Shown: positions 57,754-64,000 of the stretch, piece after piece
Position numbering within the stretch: position 1 is the first letter of the stretch
Layout of the letters: every line of letters starts with the position of its first letter
DNA from: Sphingomonas sp. Root720
GTDB taxonomy: Bacteria > Pseudomonadota > Alphaproteobacteria > Sphingomonadales > Sphingomonadaceae
Length of the DNA: 64,000 bases
Assembly: GCF_001428605.1 (NCBI RefSeq)
Contig: NZ_LMID01000011.1
Coordinates: 430,565 to 494,564, forward strand
Direction: 5' to 3'
Made by a program: the position numbers and the translations under genes
Notes under the pieces: model-generated
Seen by the model: the letters and a program-made list of their open reading frames with translations, nothing else
The model's database searches: none
What the model was told of the DNA's origin: nothing

Positions 57754-58776
57754 ATGATCGAACGCCACGATTTTTTTTCGGACAACACCGCCGGCATCTG
57801 CCCCGAGGCGCTGGTCGCCTTCACGGCGGCCAATCGCGGCTTCGTGGCAAGCTACGGCGCCGATCCGGTGAGCGCGCTGGCCGCCGCTGCGATCCGCGCC
57901 CTGCTCGACGCCGATGCCGAGGTCCGCTTCGTCTCCACGGGCACGGCCGCCAACGCGATCGCGCTGGCGACCCTGTGCCCGCCCCAGGGTGCGGTGCTCG
58001 CCCATGAGGAAGCGCACATCATCATGCACGAGGGCGGCGCGCCGGGCTTTTTCGGCCGGGGGCTGGAGATCGAGCCGCTGACCGGCCGCGACAGCCGGAT
58101 CGATCCTGCCGCGCTGGACGCAGCACTGGCCCGGCAGCGCGGCGCGGAGGAGCGCCGCCCCGCCGCGCTGTCGCTGACCAACGCGACCGAATATGGCACG
58201 GTGTATCGCGAGGCGATGCTGGCGCGGCTGTGCGGCCCGGCGAAGGCGGCGGGCCTGGGCATCCACCTCGACGGCGCCAGGCTGGCGAATGCGGTGGCGG
58301 CGGGCTTCGACCCGAAGGCGCTGGCGCGGGCCGGCGTCGACATCGTCATACTCGGCGGATCGAAGGCGGGCGCGCCCTTTTCCGAAGCGATCGTGTTGCT
58401 GAACAAGAATCTGGCCGAGGGTTTCGACGACCGGCTGAAGCAGTGCGGGCAGCTCACCTCGAAGATGCGGCTGCTCGCGGCGCCGTGGCTGGGCCTGCTC
58501 GACCGGTCGGGCGACGAGCTTCCCTGGATCGCCCATGCGCGCCGCGCGAATGCGATGGCGCTCCGCCTGGCCGACGGCCTGCCCTTCGCGATCAATTATC
58601 CGGTCGAGGCCAACGCGGTGTTCGTGACGATGAGCGGGGCCGAAGAGGCCGCGCTGAACGCGAAGGGCTGGCGCTTCGCGCGGTTCGAGGACGGATCGGC
58701 GCGCTTCGTCTGCGGCTGGGCGACGAGCGCCGAAAGCGTCGACGCGCTGATCGCGGACGCCAGGGCCGGCGCGTGA
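57754..58776 (+). CDS. Low-specificity L-threonine aldolase-type PLP enzyme
   Basis: A 340-residue fold-type I PLP enzyme: FFSDNTAGICPEAL at the start, HEEAHIIMHEGGAPGFF, LDGARLANAVAAG, and the PLP lysine K204 in ILGGSKAGAPF. It cleaves threonine or related beta-hydroxy amino acids to glycine and an aldehyde. The Lys motif is SKAG rather than the more common TKNG. The 5' end carries an eight-T run (57771-57778, codons 6-9), rare in this GC-rich DNA. It is the last gene after the oxidoreductase, so the cluster looks like an amino acid degradation unit. Confidence 0.9.
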   Translation: MIERHDFFSDNTAGICPEALVAFTAANRGFVASYGADPVSALAAAAIRALLDADAEVRFVSTGTAANAIALATLCPPQGAVLAHEEAHIIMHEGGAPGFFGRGLEIEPLTGRDSRIDPAALDAALARQRGAEERRPAALSLTNATEYGTVYREAMLARLCGPAKAAGLGIHLDGARLANAVAAGFDPKALARAGVDIVILGGSKAGAPFSEAIVLLNKNLAEGFDDRLKQCGQLTSKMRLLAAPWLGLLDRSGDELPWIAHARRANAMALRLADGLPFAINYPVEANAVFVTMSGAEEAALNAKGWRFARFEDGSARFVCGWATSAESVDALIADARAGA

Positions 58777-58796
58777 CAGCGACGGGCGATATCGCC

Positions 58797-58901
58797 TAGG
58801 GCGGTTCACGATCTGATTGCATCAGATCGGCCGTCCTAAATTGGTGTTTCACCACGATTTCCGAGTCGGCAGAAGTTTCCATCCGCCTCGAAACCGCTCT
58901 A
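58797..58901 (+). repeat. 105-bp hairpin-bearing repeat, copy 1 (upstream of FKBP gene)
   Basis: Shares 94 of 105 positions with copy 2 at 59371-59475, same orientation and no gaps. Ends form an inverted repeat (TAGGGCGGTT and AACCGCTCTA, TA at both tips). The left half holds the perfect hairpin GATCTGAT-TGC-ATCAGATC, extended by TAGGGCGG/CCGTCCTA. It lies 20 bp after the threonine aldolase and 38 bp before the FKBP start. No coding capacity; looks like a miniature inverted-repeat element. Confidence 0.85.
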
Positions 58902-58939
58902 GGGTCGCGGTCGATGAAGACGTGTCAGACGAGGTCCCG

Positions 58940-59359
58940 ATGATGTTCCGCAGCTTCCTGTCGGCCCCGATCGTGGCGGTCGCGCTGGCTTCGGCGGCCA
59001 GCGCCGCGCCGCTCACCCTGCCCGGCGGCACCCGGATCGAGGATGTGAAGATCGGCACCGGTCCGGCGGCGCAGGCCGGACAGACGGTCGTCGTCCACTA
59101 TACCGGTTGGCTCTATGTCGACGGCAAGCGCGGCGAGAAGTTCGACTCCTCGCGCGACCCCGGCGGCGGCCCCTTTTCCTTCCTGCTCGGCGGCGGCGAG
59201 GTCATCCCGGGCTGGGACGAGGGCGTGGCGGGGATGAAGGTCGGCGGCAAGCGCACCCTGATCCTCCCGCCCGACGCCGCCTATGGCGCGCAGGGCGACG
59301 ATATCATCCCGCCGAACAGCTGGCTGATCTTCGACGTCGACCTGCTCGGCATCGAATAA
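58940..59359 (+). CDS. FKBP-type peptidyl-prolyl isomerase, secreted
   Basis: A 139-residue protein with a signal peptide (FRSFLSAPIVAVALASAASA) and one complete FKBP domain: GQTVVVHYTGWLYVDG, FDSSRDPGGGPFSFLLG, VIPGWDEGVAGMKVGGKR, AAYGAQG and PPNSWLIFDVDLLGIE. It catalyses proline isomerisation in periplasmic folding. The start is ATG 58940 or the next codon 58943. The gene is bracketed by two copies of the 105-bp repeat. It is a single-gene unit. Confidence 0.94.
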   Translation: MMFRSFLSAPIVAVALASAASAAPLTLPGGTRIEDVKIGTGPAAQAGQTVVVHYTGWLYVDGKRGEKFDSSRDPGGGPFSFLLGGGEVIPGWDEGVAGMKVGGKRTLILPPDAAYGAQGDDIIPPNSWLIFDVDLLGIE

Positions 59360-59370
59360 GCGGTGCGACC

Positions 59371-59475
59371 TGGAGCGGTTCACGATCTGATTGCATCAGA
59401 TCGGCCGCTCTACCTTGTTGTTTTACCACGATTTCCGAGTCGGCAGACGCTTCCATCCGCCTCGAGACCGCTCTA
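59371..59475 (+). repeat. 105-bp hairpin-bearing repeat, copy 2 (between FKBP and fghA)
   Basis: Same length and direction as copy 1. In the long hairpin stem (TGGAGCGG/CCGCTCTA), a G-C pair of copy 1 is replaced by A-T, a compensated change; another pair goes from G-T to G-C. Right-hand tip ...GACCGCTCTA: the last three bases, read on the minus strand, are the TAG stop codon of fghA. The hairpin may also serve as terminator for the converging FKBP and fghA genes. Confidence 0.85.
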
Positions 59476-60318
59476 ACCCCGCAGCCGCTCCGCGTGCCAG
59501 CGCAGATGCTGCTCCATGAAGGTCGCGATGAAATAATAGCTGTGGTCGTAGCCCGGCCGCATGTTGAGGGTCAGATCGATCCCCGCATCGGCGCAGGCGG
59601 CAGCCAGCAGACTGGGCTTGAGCTGCCCGGCCAGGAAGCCGTCGGCCTCGCCCTGGTCGACCAGCAGCTCCTTCACCCGCGCGCCATCCTCGATCAGGGC
59701 GACGGCATCATGTTTGCGCCACGCCGCGCGGTCGTCGCCCAGATAGCCACCGAGCGCCTTGTGGCCCCACGGCACCTGCCCCGGCGCGACGATCGGCGCG
59801 AAGGCCGAGATCGAGCGGAAGCGGTCGGGGAAGGTCAGGCCGACGGTCAGTGCGCCGTGGCCGCCCATCGAATGGCCGGTGATCGCCTGACGCGCCATGT
59901 CCACCGGGAAATGCGCGGCGACCAGCGCCGGCAGCTCGTCGGTGACGTAGCTCCACATCCGGTAGTTGGCGGCGAACGGCTCCCGCGTCGCATCGACATA
60001 GAAGCCCGCGCCCAGCCCGAAGTCATAGGCGCCTTCCGCATCGTCGGCCACGCCCTCGCCGCGCGGCGAGGTGTCGGGCGCGACGAAGATCAGGCCGAGC
60101 TCGGCGCAGGCGCGGCGATATTCGCCCTTCTCGGTGACGTTGGCGTGGGTGCAGGTCAGCCCCGACAGATACCAGACGACCGGCAGCTTCGCCCCCGGGG
60201 CGTGCGGCGGCACATAGACCGAGAAGGTCATGTCGGTGCCGGTGGAGGTGCTGGCGTGCCGGTACACGCCCTGCACGCCATCGAAGCTCAGGTTCGACGA
60301 AAGGGTTTCGATGACCAT
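59473..60318 (-). CDS. fghA: S-formylglutathione hydrolase
   Basis: A 281-residue esterase-D-type protein: catalytic S150 in GHSMGGHG, D226 in DQGEADGF and H259 in GYDHSYYF, plus SGLTCTHANVTEKG, which is diagnostic of the family. It hydrolyses S-formylglutathione to formate and glutathione, second step of glutathione-dependent formaldehyde oxidation. It lies 10 bp after frmA on the same strand, so the pair is an operon. The stop codon TAG is provided by the end of the 105-bp repeat. Confidence 0.96.
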   Translation of the reverse strand: MVIETLSSNLSFDGVQGVYRHASTSTGTDMTFSVYVPPHAPGAKLPVVWYLSGLTCTHANVTEKGEYRRACAELGLIFVAPDTSPRGEGVADDAEGAYDFGLGAGFYVDATREPFAANYRMWSYVTDELPALVAAHFPVDMARQAITGHSMGGHGALTVGLTFPDRFRSISAFAPIVAPGQVPWGHKALGGYLGDDRAAWRKHDAVALIEDGARVKELLVDQGEADGFLAGQLKPSLLAAACADAGIDLTLNMRPGYDHSYYFIATFMEQHLRWHAERLRG

Positions 60319-60328
60319 GATCGTCCGA

Positions 60329-61441
60329 TCAGTAGACGACGACGGAACGGATCGACTTGCCCTGGTGCATCAGGTCGAAGGCGGTGTTGATCTCCTCCAG
60401 CCCCATGACGTGGGTGATCATCGGGTCGATCTCGATCTTGCCCGTCATGTACATGTCGACGATCTTCGGCACGTCGGTGCGGCCCTTGGCGCCGCCGAAA
60501 GCGGTGCCGCGCCAGTTGCGGCCGGTGACCAGCTGGAACGGGCGGGTCGCGATCTCCTTGCCCGCCTCGGCCACGCCGATGATGATCGAGGTGCCCCAGC
60601 CGCGATGGCAGGCCTCCAGCGCAGTGCGCATCACTTCGGTATTGCCGGTCGCGTCGAAGGTGTAGTCGGCGCCGCCGTCGGTCATCAGCACGATCTTCGC
60701 GACGACGTCCTCGCGGCTCATGCCCTTGCTGTTCAAAAAGTCGGTCATGCCGAACCTGCGGCCCCATTCCTCGCGGTCGGGGTTGAGGTCGACGCCGATG
60801 ATCTTGTTCGCGCCGGCCAGCCGGGCGCCCTGGATCACGTTGAGGCCGATGCCGCCCAGGCCGAAGACGACGACATTGTCGCCGACCTGGACCTTGGCGG
60901 TGTTGATCACCGCACCGACCCCGGTCGTCACGCCGCAACCGATGTAGCAGCTCGACTGGAACGGCGCGTCCTCGCGGATCTTCGCCACCGCGATCTCTGG
61001 CAGGACGGTGAAGTTCGCGAAGGTCGAGCAGCCCATATAATGAAAGATCGGCTGGCCCTTGTAGCTGAACCGGCTGGTCCCGTCGGGCATCAGCCCCTTG
61101 CCCTGGGTCGCGCGGATCGCGGTGCACAGGTTGGTCTTGCCGCTGAGGCAGCTTTTGCACTGGCGGCATTCGGGCGTGTAGAGCGGGATGACGTGGTCGC
61201 CGGGCTTGACGCTGGTCACGCCGGGGCCGACCTCGCGGACGATGCCGGCGCCCTCATGGCCCAGGATCGACGGGAAGATCCCCTCGCTGTCGAAGCCGTC
61301 GAGCGTATAGGCGTCGGTGTGGCAGATGCCGGTCGCCATGATCTCGACGAGCACTTCACCCGCCTTCGGGCCCTCCAGGTCGACCTCGACGATCTCCAGC
61401 GGCTTCTTGGCTTCGAACGCAACGGCGGCGCGAGTCTTCAT
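60329..61441 (-). CDS. frmA: S-(hydroxymethyl)glutathione dehydrogenase / class III alcohol dehydrogenase
   Basis: A 370-residue zinc dehydrogenase: catalytic zinc ligands C40 in GICHTDA and H62-E63 in GHEGAGIV, structural zinc C92, C95, C98, C106 ([15 protein letters not shown]), NAD loop [13 protein letters not shown]. It oxidises the formaldehyde-glutathione adduct with NAD; also acts on S-nitrosoglutathione. ATG 61441 ([17 protein letters not shown]) is the family start. First gene of the frmA-fghA operon, divergent from a LysR gene that is a likely regulator. Confidence 0.97.
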   Translation of the reverse strand: MKTRAAVAFEAKKPLEIVEVDLEGPKAGEVLVEIMATGICHTDAYTLDGFDSEGIFPSILGHEGAGIVREVGPGVTSVKPGDHVIPLYTPECRQCKSCLSGKTNLCTAIRATQGKGLMPDGTSRFSYKGQPIFHYMGCSTFANFTVLPEIAVAKIREDAPFQSSCYIGCGVTTGVGAVINTAKVQVGDNVVVFGLGGIGLNVIQGARLAGANKIIGVDLNPDREEWGRRFGMTDFLNSKGMSREDVVAKIVLMTDGGADYTFDATGNTEVMRTALEACHRGWGTSIIIGVAEAGKEIATRPFQLVTGRNWRGTAFGGAKGRTDVPKIVDMYMTGKIEIDPMITHVMGLEEINTAFDLMHQGKSIRSVVVY

Positions 61442-61492
61442 GGCGAATGTCTCCTTTGCGGGGCGCCTTATCATTGCTGCAAATCCGGGATA

Positions 61493-61518
61493 AATAGTCA
61501 ATAACGCAAGCGACTATT
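61493..61518. promoter_or_regulatory. LysR-type box in the frmA/LysR divergent region
   Basis: Perfect inverted repeat AATAGTC (61493-61499) and GACTATT (61512-61518), arms 7 bp with 12 bp between, containing the T-N11-A core expected for LysR proteins. It is 52 bp from the frmA start and 18 bp from the LysR start, fitting shared control. Confidence 0.55.
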
Positions 61519-61535
61519 CCGGTGAGGCAATAATC

Positions 61536-62438
61536 ATGTCAGGTTGGGAAGGGCTGGAGGAGATCGTCGCGATCGCCGATACCGGCAGCTTCGTCGGCGC
61601 GGCCCGGCGGCTGCGCGTCTCGGCCTCGCAGATCAGCCGCGCGGTGCAGAGGCTCGAGCATCGCCTCAACGCCGAGCTGTTCATCCGCACCACCCGGTCG
61701 GTCCAGCCGACCGAGGCGGGCCGCACCCTGGTCGAGCAGAGCCGCCGCATCATCGACGAGCGCAACGAGGCGCTGCAGCTGGTGCGCGGCCAGGGAGAGA
61801 TGCAGGGCGAGCTGCGGCTGACCTGCTCGACCGCGCTGGGCGAGCGCTTCGTGGCGCCGATCGTGCGCCGCTTCATCGAGACGCATCCGCGCATCTCGGT
61901 CCGGCTCGAACTCACAAATCGCCTGGTCGACCTTGTCAGCGAGGGATTCGACGTCGCCATCCGCACCGGCCATCCGACCGACCACCGCCTGGCGGCACGG
62001 CAGATCGCCGCGCGCCCGGCCGAGGTGTGCGCGGCGCCCGACTATCTCGCCCGCGCCGGCCATCCGCGGACATTGGCCGATCTCGATCGCCACCAATGCC
62101 TGATCGGGACGAGCGTGAACTGGCATTTTCTCGAAGCGGGGCAGCGGCGCAGCTTCGTGCCGACCGGGCGCTGGCGCTGCAACAGCGGCAATGCGGTGGT
62201 CGATGCCGCGCTGGCGGGCATGGGCATCTGCCAGCTTCCCAGCTTCTACGTCCGCGATCCGATCGTCGCCGGCCGGCTGGTGCCGCTGCTCGAGGAATTT
62301 CGCGACCGTCCCGAGCCGGTCTGGGCGGTCTATCCGCAGCGCCGCTACCTGCTGCCCAAGATCCAGCAGGTCATCGCCGCGCTCGAAGCCGAGCTCGACG
62401 AGGCGATGAACGCCCCCGCCGCGTCGGCCGCGACGTGA
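61536..62438 (+). CDS. LysR-family transcriptional regulator
   Basis: A 300-residue regulator: N-terminal winged helix (GSFVGAARRLRVSASQISRAVQRLEHRLNAELFIRTTRSV) and LysR substrate domain (GELRLTCSTALGERFVAPIVRRF...). The divergent placement next to frmA-fghA suggests it controls formaldehyde detoxification, although most frm systems use FrmR or other regulators, so this is inference. The upstream palindrome is a good binding site candidate. Confidence 0.93.
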   Translation: MSGWEGLEEIVAIADTGSFVGAARRLRVSASQISRAVQRLEHRLNAELFIRTTRSVQPTEAGRTLVEQSRRIIDERNEALQLVRGQGEMQGELRLTCSTALGERFVAPIVRRFIETHPRISVRLELTNRLVDLVSEGFDVAIRTGHPTDHRLAARQIAARPAEVCAAPDYLARAGHPRTLADLDRHQCLIGTSVNWHFLEAGQRRSFVPTGRWRCNSGNAVVDAALAGMGICQLPSFYVRDPIVAGRLVPLLEEFRDRPEPVWAVYPQRRYLLPKIQQVIAALEAELDEAMNAPAASAAT

Positions 62439-62481
62439 AGCAACCCCTTTATCGCAAATCGGTTTCCGCGCAGAAGGCGGC

Positions 62482-63720
62482 ATGACCATCGCCCCGACCG
62501 ACCTGCCGCTGCTGCTGCTCGACCTGATCGCATCGCGGCGGCCGCTCCCCCTGGAGCGGATCGCGGCGCTCGACGACGACGATTGGCGGGCGATCGACGC
62601 GATGGCCCGGGAGCATCGGCTCCGCCCGCTGCTGCATCGCCGCCTGGCGACGCACGAACCGGTACGGGGCATTCCCGCCGACCTGCGGGCGGCCTGGGCC
62701 GACACCTATCGCCGCGTCGCCCTGCGGTCGCTGGCCTGCCAGCGGGAGCTGATGATATTGCACGACCTGCTCGAGGCGGCGGGCTCCCCCTATCTGGCGC
62801 TGAAAGGCGCCTATCTCGCCTGGCACGCCTACCCCGAACCGGGGCTGCGCCCGCTACGCGACCTCGACCTGCTGGTTCCGGGTGACCGCGCGATGGAGCT
62901 GTTCCGGATGCTGCTCGATCGCGGCTACCAGCGGACGAAGAATTATGAAGGCGATCCGCAAGCGCATCTCGAGACCTCGCACCAGCTTCCGCCGCTGCAC
63001 AGCCCATCGAGCGAGGTCACGGTCGAGCTCCATACCCACCTGTTCCACCGCGACGAGCGTCGGGCCGAGGTGCGCGATCCCAGCGGCGATCCGGCCTATT
63101 GGCATCGCGCGATCGATCGGCCGATGATGGCCCGCATACTGCACTTCCCCGCGCCCGAGGACATATTGGTCCATCTGATCGAGCATGCCGTCTACGGCCA
63201 TCAGTTCGACAACGGACCGCTCCTGTTGAGCGACATCGCCTTCCTGGTCGAGCGCCATGCGATCGACTGGCCACTGTTCTGGCGCCTTGCCGACGAGGCG
63301 CAATGCCGGCGCGGCGCGATGCTCAGCTTCGCGCTCGTCCGCCATTACTGGCCCGATATCGCGATCGCCGGGCCCGAGGGCGGCGAGGAGACCGTACCGG
63401 AGGCCGTCGCCGTCGCCGCGGCGCGGGCCTCGCTGCGCGGCGGCGGCCATCGCAAGAGCGACAACCTGCTCATCAACGCGCGGCTCACCGACGGAGGCCA
63501 CCGGCGGGCCGCGCATGTCTGGCGCCGGCTGTTTCCGGAACGCAACCACATCGCGCTGATCTATCCGGTCCGGGCCGGTTCGCCGTTGATCCCGTTCTTC
63601 TACGCGAAGCGCCTGTGGACATTGGCGACCGAGCGCCTGCCGACAGTGATCGCGCGGCGATCGAGCGACACGGTGGACGGGCTGGTGCTCATCCACCGCT
63701 GGCTCGACCGGCGCGGCTGA
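62482..63720 (+). CDS. Uncharacterised nucleotidyltransferase-family protein (NTP_transf_5-like)
   Basis: A 412-residue protein. The segment LALKGAYLAWHAYPEPGLRPLRDLDLLVPG carries the KGxxLxxxxYxxPxxRxxxDxDLLV pattern of the nucleotidyltransferase_5 group, with D-x-D at the metal site. Later: HLETSHQLPPLHSP, VELHTHLFHR. These proteins are often beside lasso-peptide or other peptide clusters, or glycan genes; here neither is adjacent. Possible role: nucleotidyl transfer to a protein or small molecule; no assay-level claim. It starts 43 bp after the LysR gene. Confidence 0.75.
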   Translation: MTIAPTDLPLLLLDLIASRRPLPLERIAALDDDDWRAIDAMAREHRLRPLLHRRLATHEPVRGIPADLRAAWADTYRRVALRSLACQRELMILHDLLEAAGSPYLALKGAYLAWHAYPEPGLRPLRDLDLLVPGDRAMELFRMLLDRGYQRTKNYEGDPQAHLETSHQLPPLHSPSSEVTVELHTHLFHRDERRAEVRDPSGDPAYWHRAIDRPMMARILHFPAPEDILVHLIEHAVYGHQFDNGPLLLSDIAFLVERHAIDWPLFWRLADEAQCRRGAMLSFALVRHYWPDIAIAGPEGGEETVPEAVAVAAARASLRGGGHRKSDNLLINARLTDGGHRRAAHVWRRLFPERNHIALIYPVRAGSPLIPFFYAKRLWTLATERLPTVIARRSSDTVDGLVLIHRWLDRRG

Positions 63721-63753
63721 GGGCGAGCCTGGCCGCGCGGCGTAGCGCCCCGC

Positions 63754-64000
63754 CTAGTGGTTCATCGCCTTGACGATTTCCTCGACCATCTTCTTGGCGT
63801 CGCCGAGGAGCATCATGGTGTTGTCCATGTAGAAGACGTCGTTGTCGACGCCGGCATAGCCGACCCCGCCCATCGAGCGCTTCACGAACAGCACGGTCTT
63901 CGCCTTCTCGACGTCGAGGATCGGCATGCCGTAGATCGGCGAGGTCTTGTCGGTCTTGGCGGCCGGGTTGGTGACGTCGTTGGCGCCGATGACGAAGGCG
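63754..64000 (-). CDS. pntB: NAD(P) transhydrogenase beta subunit (partial, 3' end only)
   Basis: The last 82 codons on the minus strand, ending at TAG 63754: [60 protein letters not shown]. These are the NADP-binding domain III end of PntB, which couples hydride transfer between NADH and NADP+ to proton flow. The 5' part is outside the window. Confidence 0.96.
   Translation of the reverse strand, partial: AFVIGANDVTNPAAKTDKTSPIYGMPILDVEKAKTVLFVKRSMGGVGYAGVDNDVFYMDNTMMLLGDAKKMVEEIVKAMNH

Overview
The window is a GC-rich, gene-dense chromosomal segment of an alphaproteobacterium, most likely a member of the Sphingomonadaceae (Sphingomonas/Rhizorhabdus type). The inference rests on gene content and style: two RND/EmrAB-type efflux operons, an hsp20-lon pair, a DUF1501/DUF1800 pair, a lipoprotein-less alpha-2-macroglobulin next to PBP1C, a glutathione-dependent formaldehyde pathway, and coding-strand GC bias at third positions. 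I found no tRNA, rRNA, prophage, CRISPR array or intact insertion sequence. About 49 protein genes are called; two (the first and the last) run off the window.

Layout. 1-7.1 kb: a mostly minus-strand surface/lipid-modification block (partial polytopic membrane protein, HAD-UbiA fusion, MBOAT O-acyltransferase, SGNH esterase, chorismate mutase) with a divergent fatty-acid-hydroxylase-type enzyme. 7.3-7.9 kb: rpsD with its terminator. 8.0-12.9 kb: TetR regulator with a palindromic operator, divergent from a three-gene EmrAB/outer-membrane-channel efflux operon. 12.9-15.8 kb: hsp20-lon heat-shock operon with a sigma32-like promoter. 15.9-16.8 kb: ROK sugar kinase. 17.1-23.1 kb: RND tripartite efflux operon (adaptor, pump, outer-membrane channel). 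23.2-28.5 kb: a 40-residue basic protein, a small lipoprotein, a HAMP-GAF-GGDEF diguanylate cyclase, and a secreted M1 aminopeptidase; then purU on the minus strand. 29.5-33.8 kb: a compact phosphorelay (response regulator-Hpt, LuxR-type regulator, hybrid kinase with two receiver domains, single-domain receiver). 33.9-41.7 kb: bacterial alpha-2-macroglobulin with a CxEQ thioester motif, translationally coupled to pbpC. 41.8-45.5 kb: SirB1-like protein, Lrp regulator, divergent AceE-like 2-oxoacid dehydrogenase E1. 45.8-48.4 kb: DUF1501/DUF1800 pair. 48.5-53.2 kb: accessory-looking small genes (HNH protein, orphan 119-residue protein, GrlR-like protein), two AraC-type regulators and an SDR. 53.2-58.8 kb: Lrp regulator divergent from indolepyruvate ferredoxin oxidoreductase, a SnoaL-like protein and threonine aldolase. 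58.8-62.4 kb: FKBP isomerase bracketed by two copies of a 105-bp hairpin-bearing repeat, then fghA and frmA with a divergent LysR gene. 62.5 kb to end: an orphan nucleotidyltransferase-like protein and the 3' end of pntB.

How it fits together. Two amino-acid/2-oxoacid catabolic units are each divergent from an Lrp-type sensor. Two efflux operons and an aldehyde-detoxification operon provide stress defence. Alpha-2-macroglobulin plus PBP1C form an envelope-defence unit. The least explained items are the paired 105-bp elements around the FKBP gene (same length, same orientation, with a covarying hairpin and a terminus that supplies the fghA stop codon), the phosphorelay of unknown input and output, and several regulatory palindromes or direct repeats read directly from the sequence. 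I do not see a clearly novel multi-gene system; the candidates above are ranked accordingly.
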